From contig JADBKU010000004.1 of NCBI GenBank assembly GCA_014896235.1, positions 35,528 to 99,527 of the forward strand: a stretch of 64,000 nt of DNA, in the 5' to 3' direction. Made by a program: the position numbers and the translations under genes. This DNA comes from a bacterium (GTDB lineage Bacteria; Desulfobacterota; Binatia; Binatales; Binataceae). The notes beneath the pieces were generated by a model. It saw only the letters and a list, made by a program, of their open reading frames with translations. It made no database searches and was not told where the DNA came from. The first letter of the stretch is position 1, and each line of letters starts with the position of its first letter. Positions 28,768 to 35,904 of the stretch are shown one piece after another.

Positions 28768-28790
28768 GGCCGATCCGGAACGGATCGGCC
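28768..28790 (-). terminator. rho-independent terminator downstream of the zinc-ribbon gene
   Basis: Perfect 9-bp stem GGCCGATCC / GGATCGGCC with 5-nt loop. On the minus strand it is followed by TTTCTTTCC, fitting termination of the gene ending at 28812. Confidence 0.75.
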
Positions 28791-28811
28791 CCGCGGCAAA
28801 AGTCTTGAAAA

Positions 28812-29099
28812 TTACTTTGATTCGGGATGGGCGAGGCGATCGAGCATTTTCACGATCGTATCCCAGCTAAGCCAGGCGCCATGCCGTTCCGGGCAGACCA
28901 GTCCGCCGGTTCCATGCTCGGCGTCTTCGACCAGCTTTTTATCGCATTCTGGACAGCTTGCGTTCTGCTCGCCGGCCTTGGTCCGAAGACGCAACTTGGC
29001 GAGAAGCTCTTCTTCGTGTTTGCGCACCCATTCGAGTTCGCGCGCGATCCGCGCACTATGCATCAACTCGCCGAGTTTGTCCTTTTCTCCGTTGCTCAT
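28812..29099 (-). CDS. zf-TFIIB-like zinc-ribbon protein
   Basis: A 95-residue protein with a long N-terminal charged helix (IARELEWVRKHEEELLAKLRLR) and a C-terminal zinc ribbon: CPECDKKL, then VCPERHGAWLSW, in which the last ligand appears to be His instead of Cys. The HGAWLS segment is the hallmark of the zf-TFIIB family of bacterial proteins of unknown role. It lies 41 nt downstream of the FmdB-like gene. Confidence 0.75.
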   Translation of the reverse strand: MSNGEKDKLGELMHSARIARELEWVRKHEEELLAKLRLRTKAGEQNASCPECDKKLVEDAEHGTGGLVCPERHGAWLSWDTIVKMLDRLAHPESK

Positions 29100-29140
29100 C
29101 TTTTTATCCTCGGCGCGATTTCAAGTTCGGGGCGCCGAAT

Positions 29141-29476
29141 TCACTCCATGTCCTTGATCAGCTTTCCAGTTCGCGCCTTTTCGACCGTTTCCTCGAATTT
29201 AGACCCCAGATCGACGCCCATCTCGCGCGCGCGTTTCTTCGCCCACAGCCCGACATTGCGCGAATCGCTGTAAAACGATTCGTCCGGCCGTCGCGAGGTA
29301 TCCAAATTAGCAAGCCGCGACGCCTCGCTTTCGACCACCGCGAACGACGACATCACGCGCCGCGTCCGCGCGCTAGCGCAATTCGGACAGGCTGGACGCG
29401 TGGCGCGCCGCGATCCGAGCATCACGTGCGCAGAGATACGACCGCAGTCGGCGCATTCAAACTCAAAGATTGGCAT
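29141..29476 (-). CDS. FmdB family zinc-ribbon protein
   Basis: A 111-residue protein whose first 40 residues form the FmdB-type zinc ribbon: MPIFEFECADCG with Cys8/Cys11 and a second pair in ACPNCAS. The rest is polar and helical. FmdB proteins are putative regulators, first named next to formamidase/amidase genes, but the role in general is unknown. No amidase is adjacent here. Confidence 0.85.
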   Translation of the reverse strand: MPIFEFECADCGRISAHVMLGSRRATRPACPNCASARTRRVMSSFAVVESEASRLANLDTSRRPDESFYSDSRNVGLWAKKRAREMGVDLGSKFEETVEKARTGKLIKDME

Positions 29477-29601
29477 CGCATCTCAAGGATAATCGAGCGC
29501 TCTTCCTGCGGCAATTGACTCGTCGGGGCCAGACGCCCGAAGCTGCGACATCCCCGCGAGCGGCGTCCTGCCAAGACCTGATTTTTCAGTTGCGAAGAAA
29601 C

Positions 29602-29829
29602 TTAGGAAAAGCGGCGACCGCCCAGATAAGGCGAAACCAGCGAACTTCCCGCAAACAATACCACTCCAATCGCCAATACTGTCAGGCCGGTTATCACCCA
29701 CCACGCGGACCCGTCGGTGAACCCCAGGATAATCATCACGACGCCCCATCCGGGCAGCAGCAGCGACACAATCAGCCGCATCACGAAGCTGACTGCGCGT
29801 TCCGCCTGGCTCGACCCTTCGTTCGCCAT
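29602..29829 (-). CDS. small membrane protein, hypothetical
   Basis: A 75-residue protein with two predicted membrane helices (about residues 16-36 and 42-63) separated by FTDGSAWW, a short charged N-terminus and a C-terminal GGRRFS. Not recognised. It lies 50 nt downstream of the glycosyltransferase gene on the same strand, where it may be co-transcribed. GAATGGCGAACGAAGGG around the start provides no strong ribosome-binding site. Confidence 0.6.
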   Translation of the reverse strand: MANEGSSQAERAVSFVMRLIVSLLLPGWGVVMIILGFTDGSAWWVITGLTVLAIGVVLFAGSSLVSPYLGGRRFS

Positions 29830-29879
29830 TCGAACCTCATTCGCGACATGGCTTCAAATTGATGCGTCGCGACCGTCCC

Positions 29880-31712
29880 TTATTTAACCGACCCCGTGTC
29901 CGCCTTCAATCCGGCGCCCGCTTCAGCCGGCGGCGCGGCTGGCGCGCGCATCAGGTAGAGCGTCGGCTGATTCCCGCCCAGCGCGCCTGAATGCATCACG
30001 ACGACCAGCGCTCGGCGTACCGGCGGCGCGAGCAAAACCAATTCGGTTGGCCGGGCGATTAGATACGTGGGACGGCCCTCCGCCGGGCCATTGCGGGCGA
30101 GTTCGCGCGGCAGATGCGGTATCGCGCTCCGGTAGTACCAGGCCAGTTCTTCGTCGTTGACTGTCACGTACAGTTCACCGGCGCTGACACGCGCCTCGAC
30201 GCGATTCACAAACGGGCCGAGGCATCTCGTGCCGGCCTCGATCGGCCGGACCACGCCGGCAAATAGAACGCTGCCGGCCAAACTGATGAGGCCGATTCCG
30301 GCGCCCGCGACGGCCGACGCCCGCCGGCGCAGTCCATATACCGCGATCAGCCCGCCAGCGATCGTCGCGGCGATGAAAATCACGAAAGGAATTTGGAGCT
30401 TGCTGACGCCGCTCAAAAAAATGCTCGCGTAAGAGGCGTCGCTCGACTCCAAACGCGCGTCAAGCGGCGCCAGATGGACGCCCATGCGCATCACGACGAC
30501 CAGCGCGATCATCGCCACCGGCGCGGCGATCGCGATCGCCCACGCGATCACGTCGCGGACGCGCGCGGCGGTCGTGCCGCGGCGCAGCGCGCCCGCGAAC
30601 AATCCGGCGTAGAGCATCGCGAGCGGCGGAATCGCCGGCAGGATATAGTCGTCGCGTTTGGCGCTGCCGAGCGAAAAGAGGGTTACGACGGCCAAAGCGA
30701 GCGCCGCGTGATAGCGCACCGCACCGCGCCGCGATTCGTCGAAACCGCCTGCAAGGGCCGCGATCAGCAGTGGCGCCGCGAGCAGACTGAGCGGCATCAT
30801 CGCGCCAAATAAGCGCGCGACGATGTAGTAAACCGGACGCGCCGCCTCGCCTGTGCCACCCATCGCGGCGGGCATGAAATGGCCGAAATTTTCATCGAAA
30901 AAGACGCCGCCCCAATCCTGCGAGCGGCCGACGATAAACGCCGGAACATACCACGCCGCGCCCAGCGCGAGCGCAATCGCCAGCATCCCGTATGGCCATC
31001 CGCGCCGTGCGAATCTGAGCGGATTATCGCGTCCCAGCGCGATATAGATAAGCGCTGCCAAGCCCGCCAGTACGATCACGACCGGGCCTTTCGTGAGCAC
31101 GCCAAGCCCGAGCAACATACCTGCCGCGAGCGGCTCCGCGCGTCCCGAGGCGCCATTTAACGGCCCGCGCATCACCCGCCACGCGCCGAACAAGAACAGC
31201 GTCATCACCATGTCGGTCAGGGCGACATTCGCACGCACCGCGAAACCATAGCTGCCGACAAGAAACAGAAACGCGAGCCATCCGCCGGCGGCGCCGAGAT
31301 CCGCCGCCGCCCAATCCGTCGCCAGCGCGGCGACGCTCGCGCCCGCGACCAGCGACGGCAACCGCGCCTCGGTCTGCGTAATCGGCCCGCCGCGCAGCCA
31401 CGGCCAGATCGATCCAAGCCAGTAAAACATCGGCGGCTTGCGCTCGACGTAGCCGTAATAATCGAGCGGCAGCAGCCAATTCCCATGCTTGACGATATCG
31501 ACGATCCACTGCGCCGACTGGGTTTCGGCGTCCTTGTCGAAGGGCGCGCGCATCCCCGGCGTCATCAACGCAAGCGCGATCGCGAAGGCGGCGAGCGCGC
31601 GCGCAATCCGCCGCCCGGACGCGCCCGCGCCGCCATTTTGCGTCCCGTCCGGTACGGCGGCGCCGACCGAGGCTGCCGACGCGACCGTCCATCCCGCCCT
31701 GCCCTGCTCCAT
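29880..31712 (-). CDS. GT39/ArnT-like membrane glycosyltransferase
   Basis: A 610-residue GT-C type glycosyltransferase with about 11-12 membrane helices. After a short cytoplasmic N-terminus the first periplasmic loop carries the catalytic-type segment DKDAETQSAQWIVDIVKHG and YVERKPPMFYWL, typical of ArnT/PMT family enzymes that use polyprenyl-phosphate sugars. A C-terminal soluble periplasmic domain of about 150 residues follows. The acceptor may be lipid A, a glycolipid or protein. Begins 18 nt after the isoaspartyl peptidase stop. Start ATG 31712 lacks an obvious Shine-Dalgarno. Confidence 0.82.
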   Translation of the reverse strand: MEQGRAGWTVASAASVGAAVPDGTQNGGAGASGRRIARALAAFAIALALMTPGMRAPFDKDAETQSAQWIVDIVKHGNWLLPLDYYGYVERKPPMFYWLGSIWPWLRGGPITQTEARLPSLVAGASVAALATDWAAADLGAAGGWLAFLFLVGSYGFAVRANVALTDMVMTLFLFGAWRVMRGPLNGASGRAEPLAAGMLLGLGVLTKGPVVIVLAGLAALIYIALGRDNPLRFARRGWPYGMLAIALALGAAWYVPAFIVGRSQDWGGVFFDENFGHFMPAAMGGTGEAARPVYYIVARLFGAMMPLSLLAAPLLIAALAGGFDESRRGAVRYHAALALAVVTLFSLGSAKRDDYILPAIPPLAMLYAGLFAGALRRGTTAARVRDVIAWAIAIAAPVAMIALVVVMRMGVHLAPLDARLESSDASYASIFLSGVSKLQIPFVIFIAATIAGGLIAVYGLRRRASAVAGAGIGLISLAGSVLFAGVVRPIEAGTRCLGPFVNRVEARVSAGELYVTVNDEELAWYYRSAIPHLPRELARNGPAEGRPTYLIARPTELVLLAPPVRRALVVVMHSGALGGNQPTLYLMRAPAAPPAEAGAGLKADTGSVK

Positions 31713-31730
31713 GCGGATGTTCAGCTTATG

Positions 31731-32690
31731 CTATTCGGCGGCGGCCAGCATCGACGGAGGCGCCAGATGGCGCATGCCGGCGGACGGGGTGAACGTCGCG
31801 ATCTCCATCGCCGGCGCGTTGTGGGCAAAACCGATCCGGCCTTTCGCGTCGATCAGAATCACGCCCGCTTCGGCGCCTTCGAGCGCCTGCAACGCGAACT
31901 CGGCCGCGCGCGACGGTTCGCGCCGCGCCATCGCCTCAACGGCGGCGCGGCACAACCCCGCGCGCATGATCGCCTCGCCGGATCCGGTGGCCGACGCCGC
32001 GCCGCGCGCCGACGCGTACAATCCCGCTCCAATTATCGCCGAATCGCCGATCCGCCCCGGCAGCTTGCCGGGCACGCCGCCGGTCGAAGTGGCGGCGGCA
32101 AGATTGCCGAAACGATCGCGCGCGACCGCGCCGACCGTGCCATGCTCGCGAGCGGGATCGGCCGGCGCTTCAGCCGCGCCTTTCCCGACCGCTCCACGAG
32201 TCTGAATCCAACGCTCGCGCGCGCGCTGGCTAATCAGCTCGCTCGGGCGGCAAAGCGGAATTCCGGCACGCCGCGCGATTCGCTCCGCTCCCGCTCCGGC
32301 CATCAGCAGATGAGGCGTCAGCTCCATCACGGCGCGCGCCAGCCGAATCGGATTGCGCACGCGCGTGACCAACACCACGCCGCCAGCGCGAACCGCCGCC
32401 TTGCGCGGCGCCTTGATATTGTCGGCGCACATCACGGCCGCATCCATTTCCACCCGCCCATCGGTGGTGAGCACCGAGCCGTAGCCCGCGTTGAAATAGG
32501 GATCGTCCTCGAGCACCGTCACCGCCGCGATTACGGCGTCGAGCGCCGCGCCGCCGCCGCGCAGGATTTCCGCGCCGCGCGCGACCGCGGCGAGCAATCC
32601 CCGTCGCCGCGCCGGACGGTCGGCCGGCAAAGCGCGTCCGCCCGCGCCGCCATGCACGATCATCGCGGGACCAGTCGGCGAATTCTCCAT
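31731..32690 (-). CDS. iaaA: isoaspartyl peptidase/L-asparaginase (plant-type, Ntn hydrolase)
   Basis: A 319-residue precursor that should self-cleave before Thr185 in HGTVGAVA to give alpha and beta chains. The N-terminus has MIVHGGAGG; FNAGYGSVLTTDGRVEMDAAVM is the family signature, and STGGVPGKLPGRIGDSAIIGAG supplies substrate-binding residues. It would cleave isoaspartyl dipeptides and possibly asparagine. Starts 5 nt after the methyltransferase stop, in an operon with it and the glycosyltransferase. Confidence 0.93.
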   Translation of the reverse strand: MENSPTGPAMIVHGGAGGRALPADRPARRRGLLAAVARGAEILRGGGAALDAVIAAVTVLEDDPYFNAGYGSVLTTDGRVEMDAAVMCADNIKAPRKAAVRAGGVVLVTRVRNPIRLARAVMELTPHLLMAGAGAERIARRAGIPLCRPSELISQRARERWIQTRGAVGKGAAEAPADPAREHGTVGAVARDRFGNLAAATSTGGVPGKLPGRIGDSAIIGAGLYASARGAASATGSGEAIMRAGLCRAAVEAMARREPSRAAEFALQALEGAEAGVILIDAKGRIGFAHNAPAMEIATFTPSAGMRHLAPPSMLAAAE

Positions 32691-32695
32691 GTACT

Positions 32696-33502
32696 TCAGA
32701 CGGCAGGACGCCGCGCGAAAATAAACAGGCGGCGGAAATTGAACGTCAGCGGACCGGATGTGCCGTAGGCGGTTTCAAGCCGGCGCGTCAGGTCGCTGAC
32801 AAACTCCTCGTGCGCTTCGACCGGCAGACGACTCAGAAACGGACGCAGCGCGGTTGCGCGCGACCATTCCACGATCTCGGCCGGCGCAGCCATCGGATGG
32901 GCGAACGTATGGTGGAAGCAATCGATCGCGGCGAAGCCAAGGCCGGTCAGGATTTCGCGATAGGTTTCGGGCGACGCGACGTTTTCGCGCGACGGCGTCG
33001 CGGCGCCGCCGAGCCGCTCGCGCCATTTCGGCTCGGCGGCCAGCGCCGCGATCGTCGCCTGCGCCGTCTCGCGTTCATTCGCCGGCATCTGGATTGCGAT
33101 TTCGCCGCCGGGAACGAGCGCATCGAAACACGTCTTTAGAATCGCGCGATGGTCGCCGAGCCATTGCAGCGCCGCGTTCGAGAAGATCGTGGTGTACGCG
33201 CCGCCGGCGGAAAACTCGCGGATATCCTCGCGGACGAACGCGACCCGCGCGCGCAGTTCAGGATCGAGCGCGGCGCGCAATTCGTTGGCTCTGTCGATCA
33301 TCGCGGGCGACGAATCGATGCCGTGCGCGTGGCCGCCCGAGCGGCGCGCCAACTCGACCGTATGCTCGCCTGTTCCGCATCCGAGATCGACGATTCGCTC
33401 GCCGGCGCCGCGCGTAAAACGGAGACGGGCGAAGATCAATTCGACCGGCTCGGCGCGATAGCGCCGGAAGCGATGATAAAGCTCGGGTTCCCAATCAGCC
33501 AT
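32696..33502 (-). CDS. tam: trans-aconitate 2-methyltransferase-like SAM methyltransferase
   Basis: A 268-residue class I methyltransferase. The SAM motif VDLGCGTGEHTVELARR and the following acidic GIDSSPAMIDRAN are clear. The N-terminus MADWEPELYHRFRRYRAEP and FSNAALQWLGDH are characteristic of Tam, which methyl-esterifies trans-aconitate formed spontaneously from cis-aconitate. Aconitase (35905-38670) is nearby but not in the same operon. Related methyltransferases exist, so the substrate is probable, not certain. Confidence 0.82.
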   Translation of the reverse strand: MADWEPELYHRFRRYRAEPVELIFARLRFTRGAGERIVDLGCGTGEHTVELARRSGGHAHGIDSSPAMIDRANELRAALDPELRARVAFVREDIREFSAGGAYTTIFSNAALQWLGDHRAILKTCFDALVPGGEIAIQMPANERETAQATIAALAAEPKWRERLGGAATPSRENVASPETYREILTGLGFAAIDCFHHTFAHPMAAPAEIVEWSRATALRPFLSRLPVEAHEEFVSDLTRRLETAYGTSGPLTFNFRRLFIFARRPAV

Positions 33503-33591
33503 CGAATTGATTCCGATTTTGAGCGATTCGTCCGAGCATACGGCGCGGCCGGATTACGGACAAGCGCAGGCGGCGGCAAGATGGTTGTGGA

Positions 33592-33612
33592 TTCTCGGGT
33601 CAAGCCCGAGAA
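33592..33612 (+). repeat. palindromic repeat, type A
   Basis: Perfect hairpin TTCTCGGG-TCAAG-CCCGAGAA, followed by TGACG. First member of the repeat cluster upstream of the GIY-YIG gene. Confidence 0.9.
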
Positions 33613-33647
33613 TGACGTTTTCTATCGCCCTCGGCCAAGGCCGAGTC

Positions 33648-33695
33648 GCGGGCGCGCCTCCTTTCCGTCATGGCCGGGCTTGACCCGGCCATCCA
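33648..33695 (+). repeat. 48-bp direct repeat, copy 1
   Basis: A 48-bp sequence containing a type B hairpin recurs at 34369-34416 with only two mismatches. The copies bracket the GIY-YIG gene, with a 721-bp period. Confidence 0.85.
33670..33692 (-). repeat. palindromic repeat, type B
   Basis: Hairpin ATGGCCGGG-CTTGA-CCCGGCCAT, inverse orientation relative to the type A copy at 33592, forming a head-to-head pair with it. It ends 27 nt before the GIY-YIG start codon. Confidence 0.9.
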
Positions 33696-33719
33696 CGCTT
33701 CGCTACCTGCGTTCAAGCG

Positions 33720-34007
33720 ATGAAAGGCGGATGGGTCTACATTATGACAGATCGCCCCAACGGCGCGCTTTACATCGGCGTGACTTCCAATATCGTCCGC
33801 CGCGTATGGGAGCATCGTGAAGAACTGGCCGAGGGTTTCACCAAACGCTACGGCTTGAAGCGCCTGGTTCACGTCGAATGGCATGACGACATCAGAGACG
33901 CCATTCAGCGCGAGAAGAACCTCAAGCACTGGCCGCGCGCATGGAAGCTCGCGCTGATCGCTCGCAACAATCCGCCGTGGGATGATCTCTATCCGCGCCT
34001 GACGTAA
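33720..34007 (+). CDS. GIY-YIG nuclease family protein
   Basis: A 95-residue single-domain GIY-YIG protein (UPF0213/YhbQ-like). The motif is VYIM at residues 6-9 and LYIG at 17-20. Arg27/Arg28 follow in NIVRRVWEHRE, and the putative metal-binding Glu65 is in AIQREKNLKHW. It closes with WKLALIARNNPPWDDLY, typical of this short group. The gene is enclosed tightly by hairpin repeats: a type B ends 27 nt upstream and a type A starts 8 nt downstream. There is no clear Shine-Dalgarno sequence. Function of this small group is not established; the position suggests a link with repeat spread, which is inference. Confidence 0.88.
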   Translation: MKGGWVYIMTDRPNGALYIGVTSNIVRRVWEHREELAEGFTKRYGLKRLVHVEWHDDIRDAIQREKNLKHWPRAWKLALIARNNPPWDDLYPRLT

Positions 34008-34015
34008 GTTGTGGA

Positions 34016-34036
34016 TTCTCGGGTCAAGCCCGAGAA
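34016..34036 (+). repeat. palindromic repeat, type A
   Basis: Perfect copy of the TTCTCGGG-TCAAG-CCCGAGAA hairpin, 8 nt after the GIY-YIG stop codon, followed by TGACG as in the copy at 33592. Confidence 0.9.
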
Positions 34037-34368
34037 TGACGATTTCCATTTCTATCGGTCGTGGCCGGATCAGGCCGAGAAGGCCGTTTTCTATAGCCCT
34101 TCGTCATGGGCGAGTCTCGCCCGAGAATGACGTTTTCCATTTCTATCGGTCGTGGCCGGGTCAAACCCGACAATGACGTTTTTTATTGCCCTACGCCAAG
34201 GCCGAGTCGCGCCCGACATCGACGTTTCTACTTCTTTCGGTCATGGCCGGGCAGGCCGAGAATCACAAAGCGCTGGCCGGCGTTGACGCAGGACCGAACG
34301 CCCAAGACGAAGAGCTGATCAGCCATAACAAATAACCGGCCGACTCGAAGAGCTGGCCGATCTTCATC
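34037..34368. repeat. degenerate repeat array without a gene
   Basis: No gene is supported here. The stretch holds decayed relatives of the hairpins: around 34061-34079, 34105-34131 (GGGCGAG-TCT-CGCCCGAGAATGACG), 34151-34177 (GGCCGGGTCAAACCCGACAATGACG-like) and 34241-34262. The spacers repeat a theme, GTTTTCTAT/GTTTTTTAT followed by CGCC..GGCC-AAGGCCGAG, also seen at 33618-33645. It looks like remnants of several generations of insertion or duplication. Confidence 0.65.
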
Positions 34369-34416
34369 GCGGGCGCGCCTCCTGTTCGTCATGGCCGGGC
34401 TTGACCCGGCCATCCA
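34369..34416 (+). repeat. 48-bp direct repeat, copy 2
   Basis: Second copy of the sequence at 33648-33695 (two mismatches), again containing a type B hairpin (34391-34413). Confidence 0.85.
34391..34413 (-). repeat. palindromic repeat, type B
   Basis: Perfect ATGGCCGGG-CTTGA-CCCGGCCAT hairpin, inverse orientation to the type A copy at 34016; 120 nt before the aldo/keto reductase start. Confidence 0.9.
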
Positions 34417-34532
34417 TCGAGGCGGCGCTTGACAACGCCGCAAGGGCGGACGATTTTTTCCGAATAATCCGACAAGCGTTCGAGGAACGCGGCGCGCTCG
34501 CCGCCAGCGACGCGCCTCGCACAGGAGCAACG

Positions 34533-35555
34533 ATGCAGTACACCAGGCTCGGCAACACCGGCATGACCGTCTCGCGCATCTGCCTCGGATGCATGAGTTA
34601 CGGCGACAAAAAGTGGCGCGAATGGACGATCGGCGCGGACGAGGCGCGCGAGCATTTCAAAATCGCGCTCGAAGCGGGAATCACCTTTTTCGACACCGCC
34701 GACGTCTATTCGATCGGCGTCAGCGAAGAAATCACCGGGCGATGGCTGAATGAGATGGCGTCGCGCGACGACATCGTGGTCGCCACCAAGGTGCATGGCC
34801 AGATGGCGAAAGGGCCGAACCGGCGCGGTCTCAGCCGCAAGCACATCATGGAGGCCTGCGAGAACTCGCTGCGCCGACTCAAGATGGATTACATCGACCT
34901 CTACCAGATTCATCGATGGGACTATTCGACGCCGATCGAAGAGACGCTCGACGCGCTCGACACGCTCGTGCGCCAGGGCAAGGTGCGCTACCTCGGCGCG
35001 AGCAGCATGGCGGCGTGGCAATTCTCGAAAGCGCTCTACACGGCGCGCGAGCACGGATGGCATCGGTTCGTCTCGATGCAGAACCACTATAATCTCGTCT
35101 ATCGCGAAGAAGAGCGCGAGATGATTCCGCTGTGCATCGAGCAGGGCGTTGGCGTGATCCCGTGGAGTCCGCTGGCGCGCGGCTTTCTGGCCGGGAATCG
35201 GCGGCGCGAGGGCGGAGACGCCGCGACGCTGCGCGCGCGGACTGACGAATTCGCGCGCGGCCTCTACTATCAGGAGCACGACTACGATATCGCCGAGGCG
35301 ACCGAGAAGGTCGCGAAGGCGCGCGGCGTGACGCCGGCGCAGATCGCGTGCGCGTGGATCCTGCAGGCGCCGGGAGTGACCGCGCCGATTATCGGCGCGA
35401 CCAAGGCGCACCATCTGAAGGAGATAATTGCGTCGGTCGATATCGCGTTGACGACCGAAGAAGTCGCGGCGCTGGAGGCGCCCTATCGGCCGCATCCGGT
35501 GCTTGGCCATGAGCAGCCGAAACCGGCGCGGATGCTTGCCGACGTTCGCCGTTGA
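34533..35555 (+). CDS. aldo/keto reductase
   Basis: A 340-residue NADPH-dependent aldo/keto reductase with a TIM barrel. The catalytic tetrad is present: Asp and Tyr in FFDTADVYSIGVSEE, Lys in VVATKVHGQ and His in IDLYQIHRWD. Later PWSPLARGFLAG and APIIGATKAHHLKE bind the cofactor. It resembles the YajO/Gcy-like group with MQYTRLGNTGMTVSRICLG at the N-terminus. ATG 34533 has AGGAG 5 nt upstream; the in-frame sequence before it overlaps repeat B and is spurious. Flanked by repeats on both sides. Confidence 0.92.
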   Translation: MQYTRLGNTGMTVSRICLGCMSYGDKKWREWTIGADEAREHFKIALEAGITFFDTADVYSIGVSEEITGRWLNEMASRDDIVVATKVHGQMAKGPNRRGLSRKHIMEACENSLRRLKMDYIDLYQIHRWDYSTPIEETLDALDTLVRQGKVRYLGASSMAAWQFSKALYTAREHGWHRFVSMQNHYNLVYREEEREMIPLCIEQGVGVIPWSPLARGFLAGNRRREGGDAATLRARTDEFARGLYYQEHDYDIAEATEKVAKARGVTPAQIACAWILQAPGVTAPIIGATKAHHLKEIIASVDIALTTEEVAALEAPYRPHPVLGHEQPKPARMLADVRR

Positions 35556-35569
35556 ATGAAGCCCGATGG

Positions 35570-35592
35570 ATGGCCGGGTCAAGCCCGGCCAT
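35570..35592 (+). repeat. palindromic repeat, type B
   Basis: ATGGCCGGG-TCAAG-CCCGGCCAT followed by GACGGAA, 14 nt after the aldo/keto reductase stop; forms a pair with the inverted type A at 35697. Confidence 0.9.
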
Positions 35593-35696
35593 GACGGAAA
35601 GCAATGGAAAACGGGATTTTCGGGCGCGGCGGCGGTCAGTAGAAACCGTCGTTGTCGGGCGCGATCGGGCCGCGCCGGAAGGAAGAAGAAACGTCA

Positions 35697-35717
35697 TTCT
35701 CGGGCTTGACCCGAGAA
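35697..35717 (-). repeat. palindromic repeat, type A
   Basis: Inverted copy TTCTCGGG-CTTGA-CCCGAGAA, preceded by CGTCA (the reverse complement of the TGACG seen after forward copies). Confidence 0.9.
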
Positions 35718-35793
35718 TCCACGCCAATCGATAGCCGCGACGGATGTGGATTCGGCCAATGCCGTTCGCAGATCGTCGGCGCCAGTGTTATGG

Positions 35794-35816
35794 ATGGCCG
35801 GGTCAAGCCCGGCCAT
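35794..35816 (+). repeat. palindromic repeat, type B
   Basis: ATGGCCGGG-TCAAG-CCCGGCCAT followed by GACGGAA; pairs with the inverted copy at 35867. Together with the other copies it fills the 349-bp gap 35556-35904, where no gene is seen. Confidence 0.9.
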
Positions 35817-35866
35817 GACGGAAAAAAAGGACACGTCATTATCGTCGGACGTTAAATGCGTCAGTC

Positions 35867-35889
35867 ACCCTCGGGCTTGACCCGAGGGT
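35867..35889 (-). repeat. palindromic repeat, variant
   Basis: ACCCTCGGG-CTTGA-CCCGAGGGT, a variant sharing the same core CGGG-CTTGA-CCCG and loop; it lies 15 nt beyond the acnA stop and may also serve as its terminator. Confidence 0.85.
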
Positions 35890-35904
35890 CCATACCGCCG
35901 CGGG

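Noticed and set aside
28678..29157. Plus-strand 159-codon frame over the zinc-ribbon gene
   Set aside because: Antisense to the zf-TFIIB-like gene and crossed by its terminator.
33149..33820. Open frame running through the repeats with peptide text such as WPGLTRPS
   Set aside because: This is translation of the hairpin repeats themselves, a frequent false gene call.
33592..35889. CRISPR array
   Set aside because: The repeats are palindromic, irregularly spaced, alternate in orientation and have no cas genes nearby.
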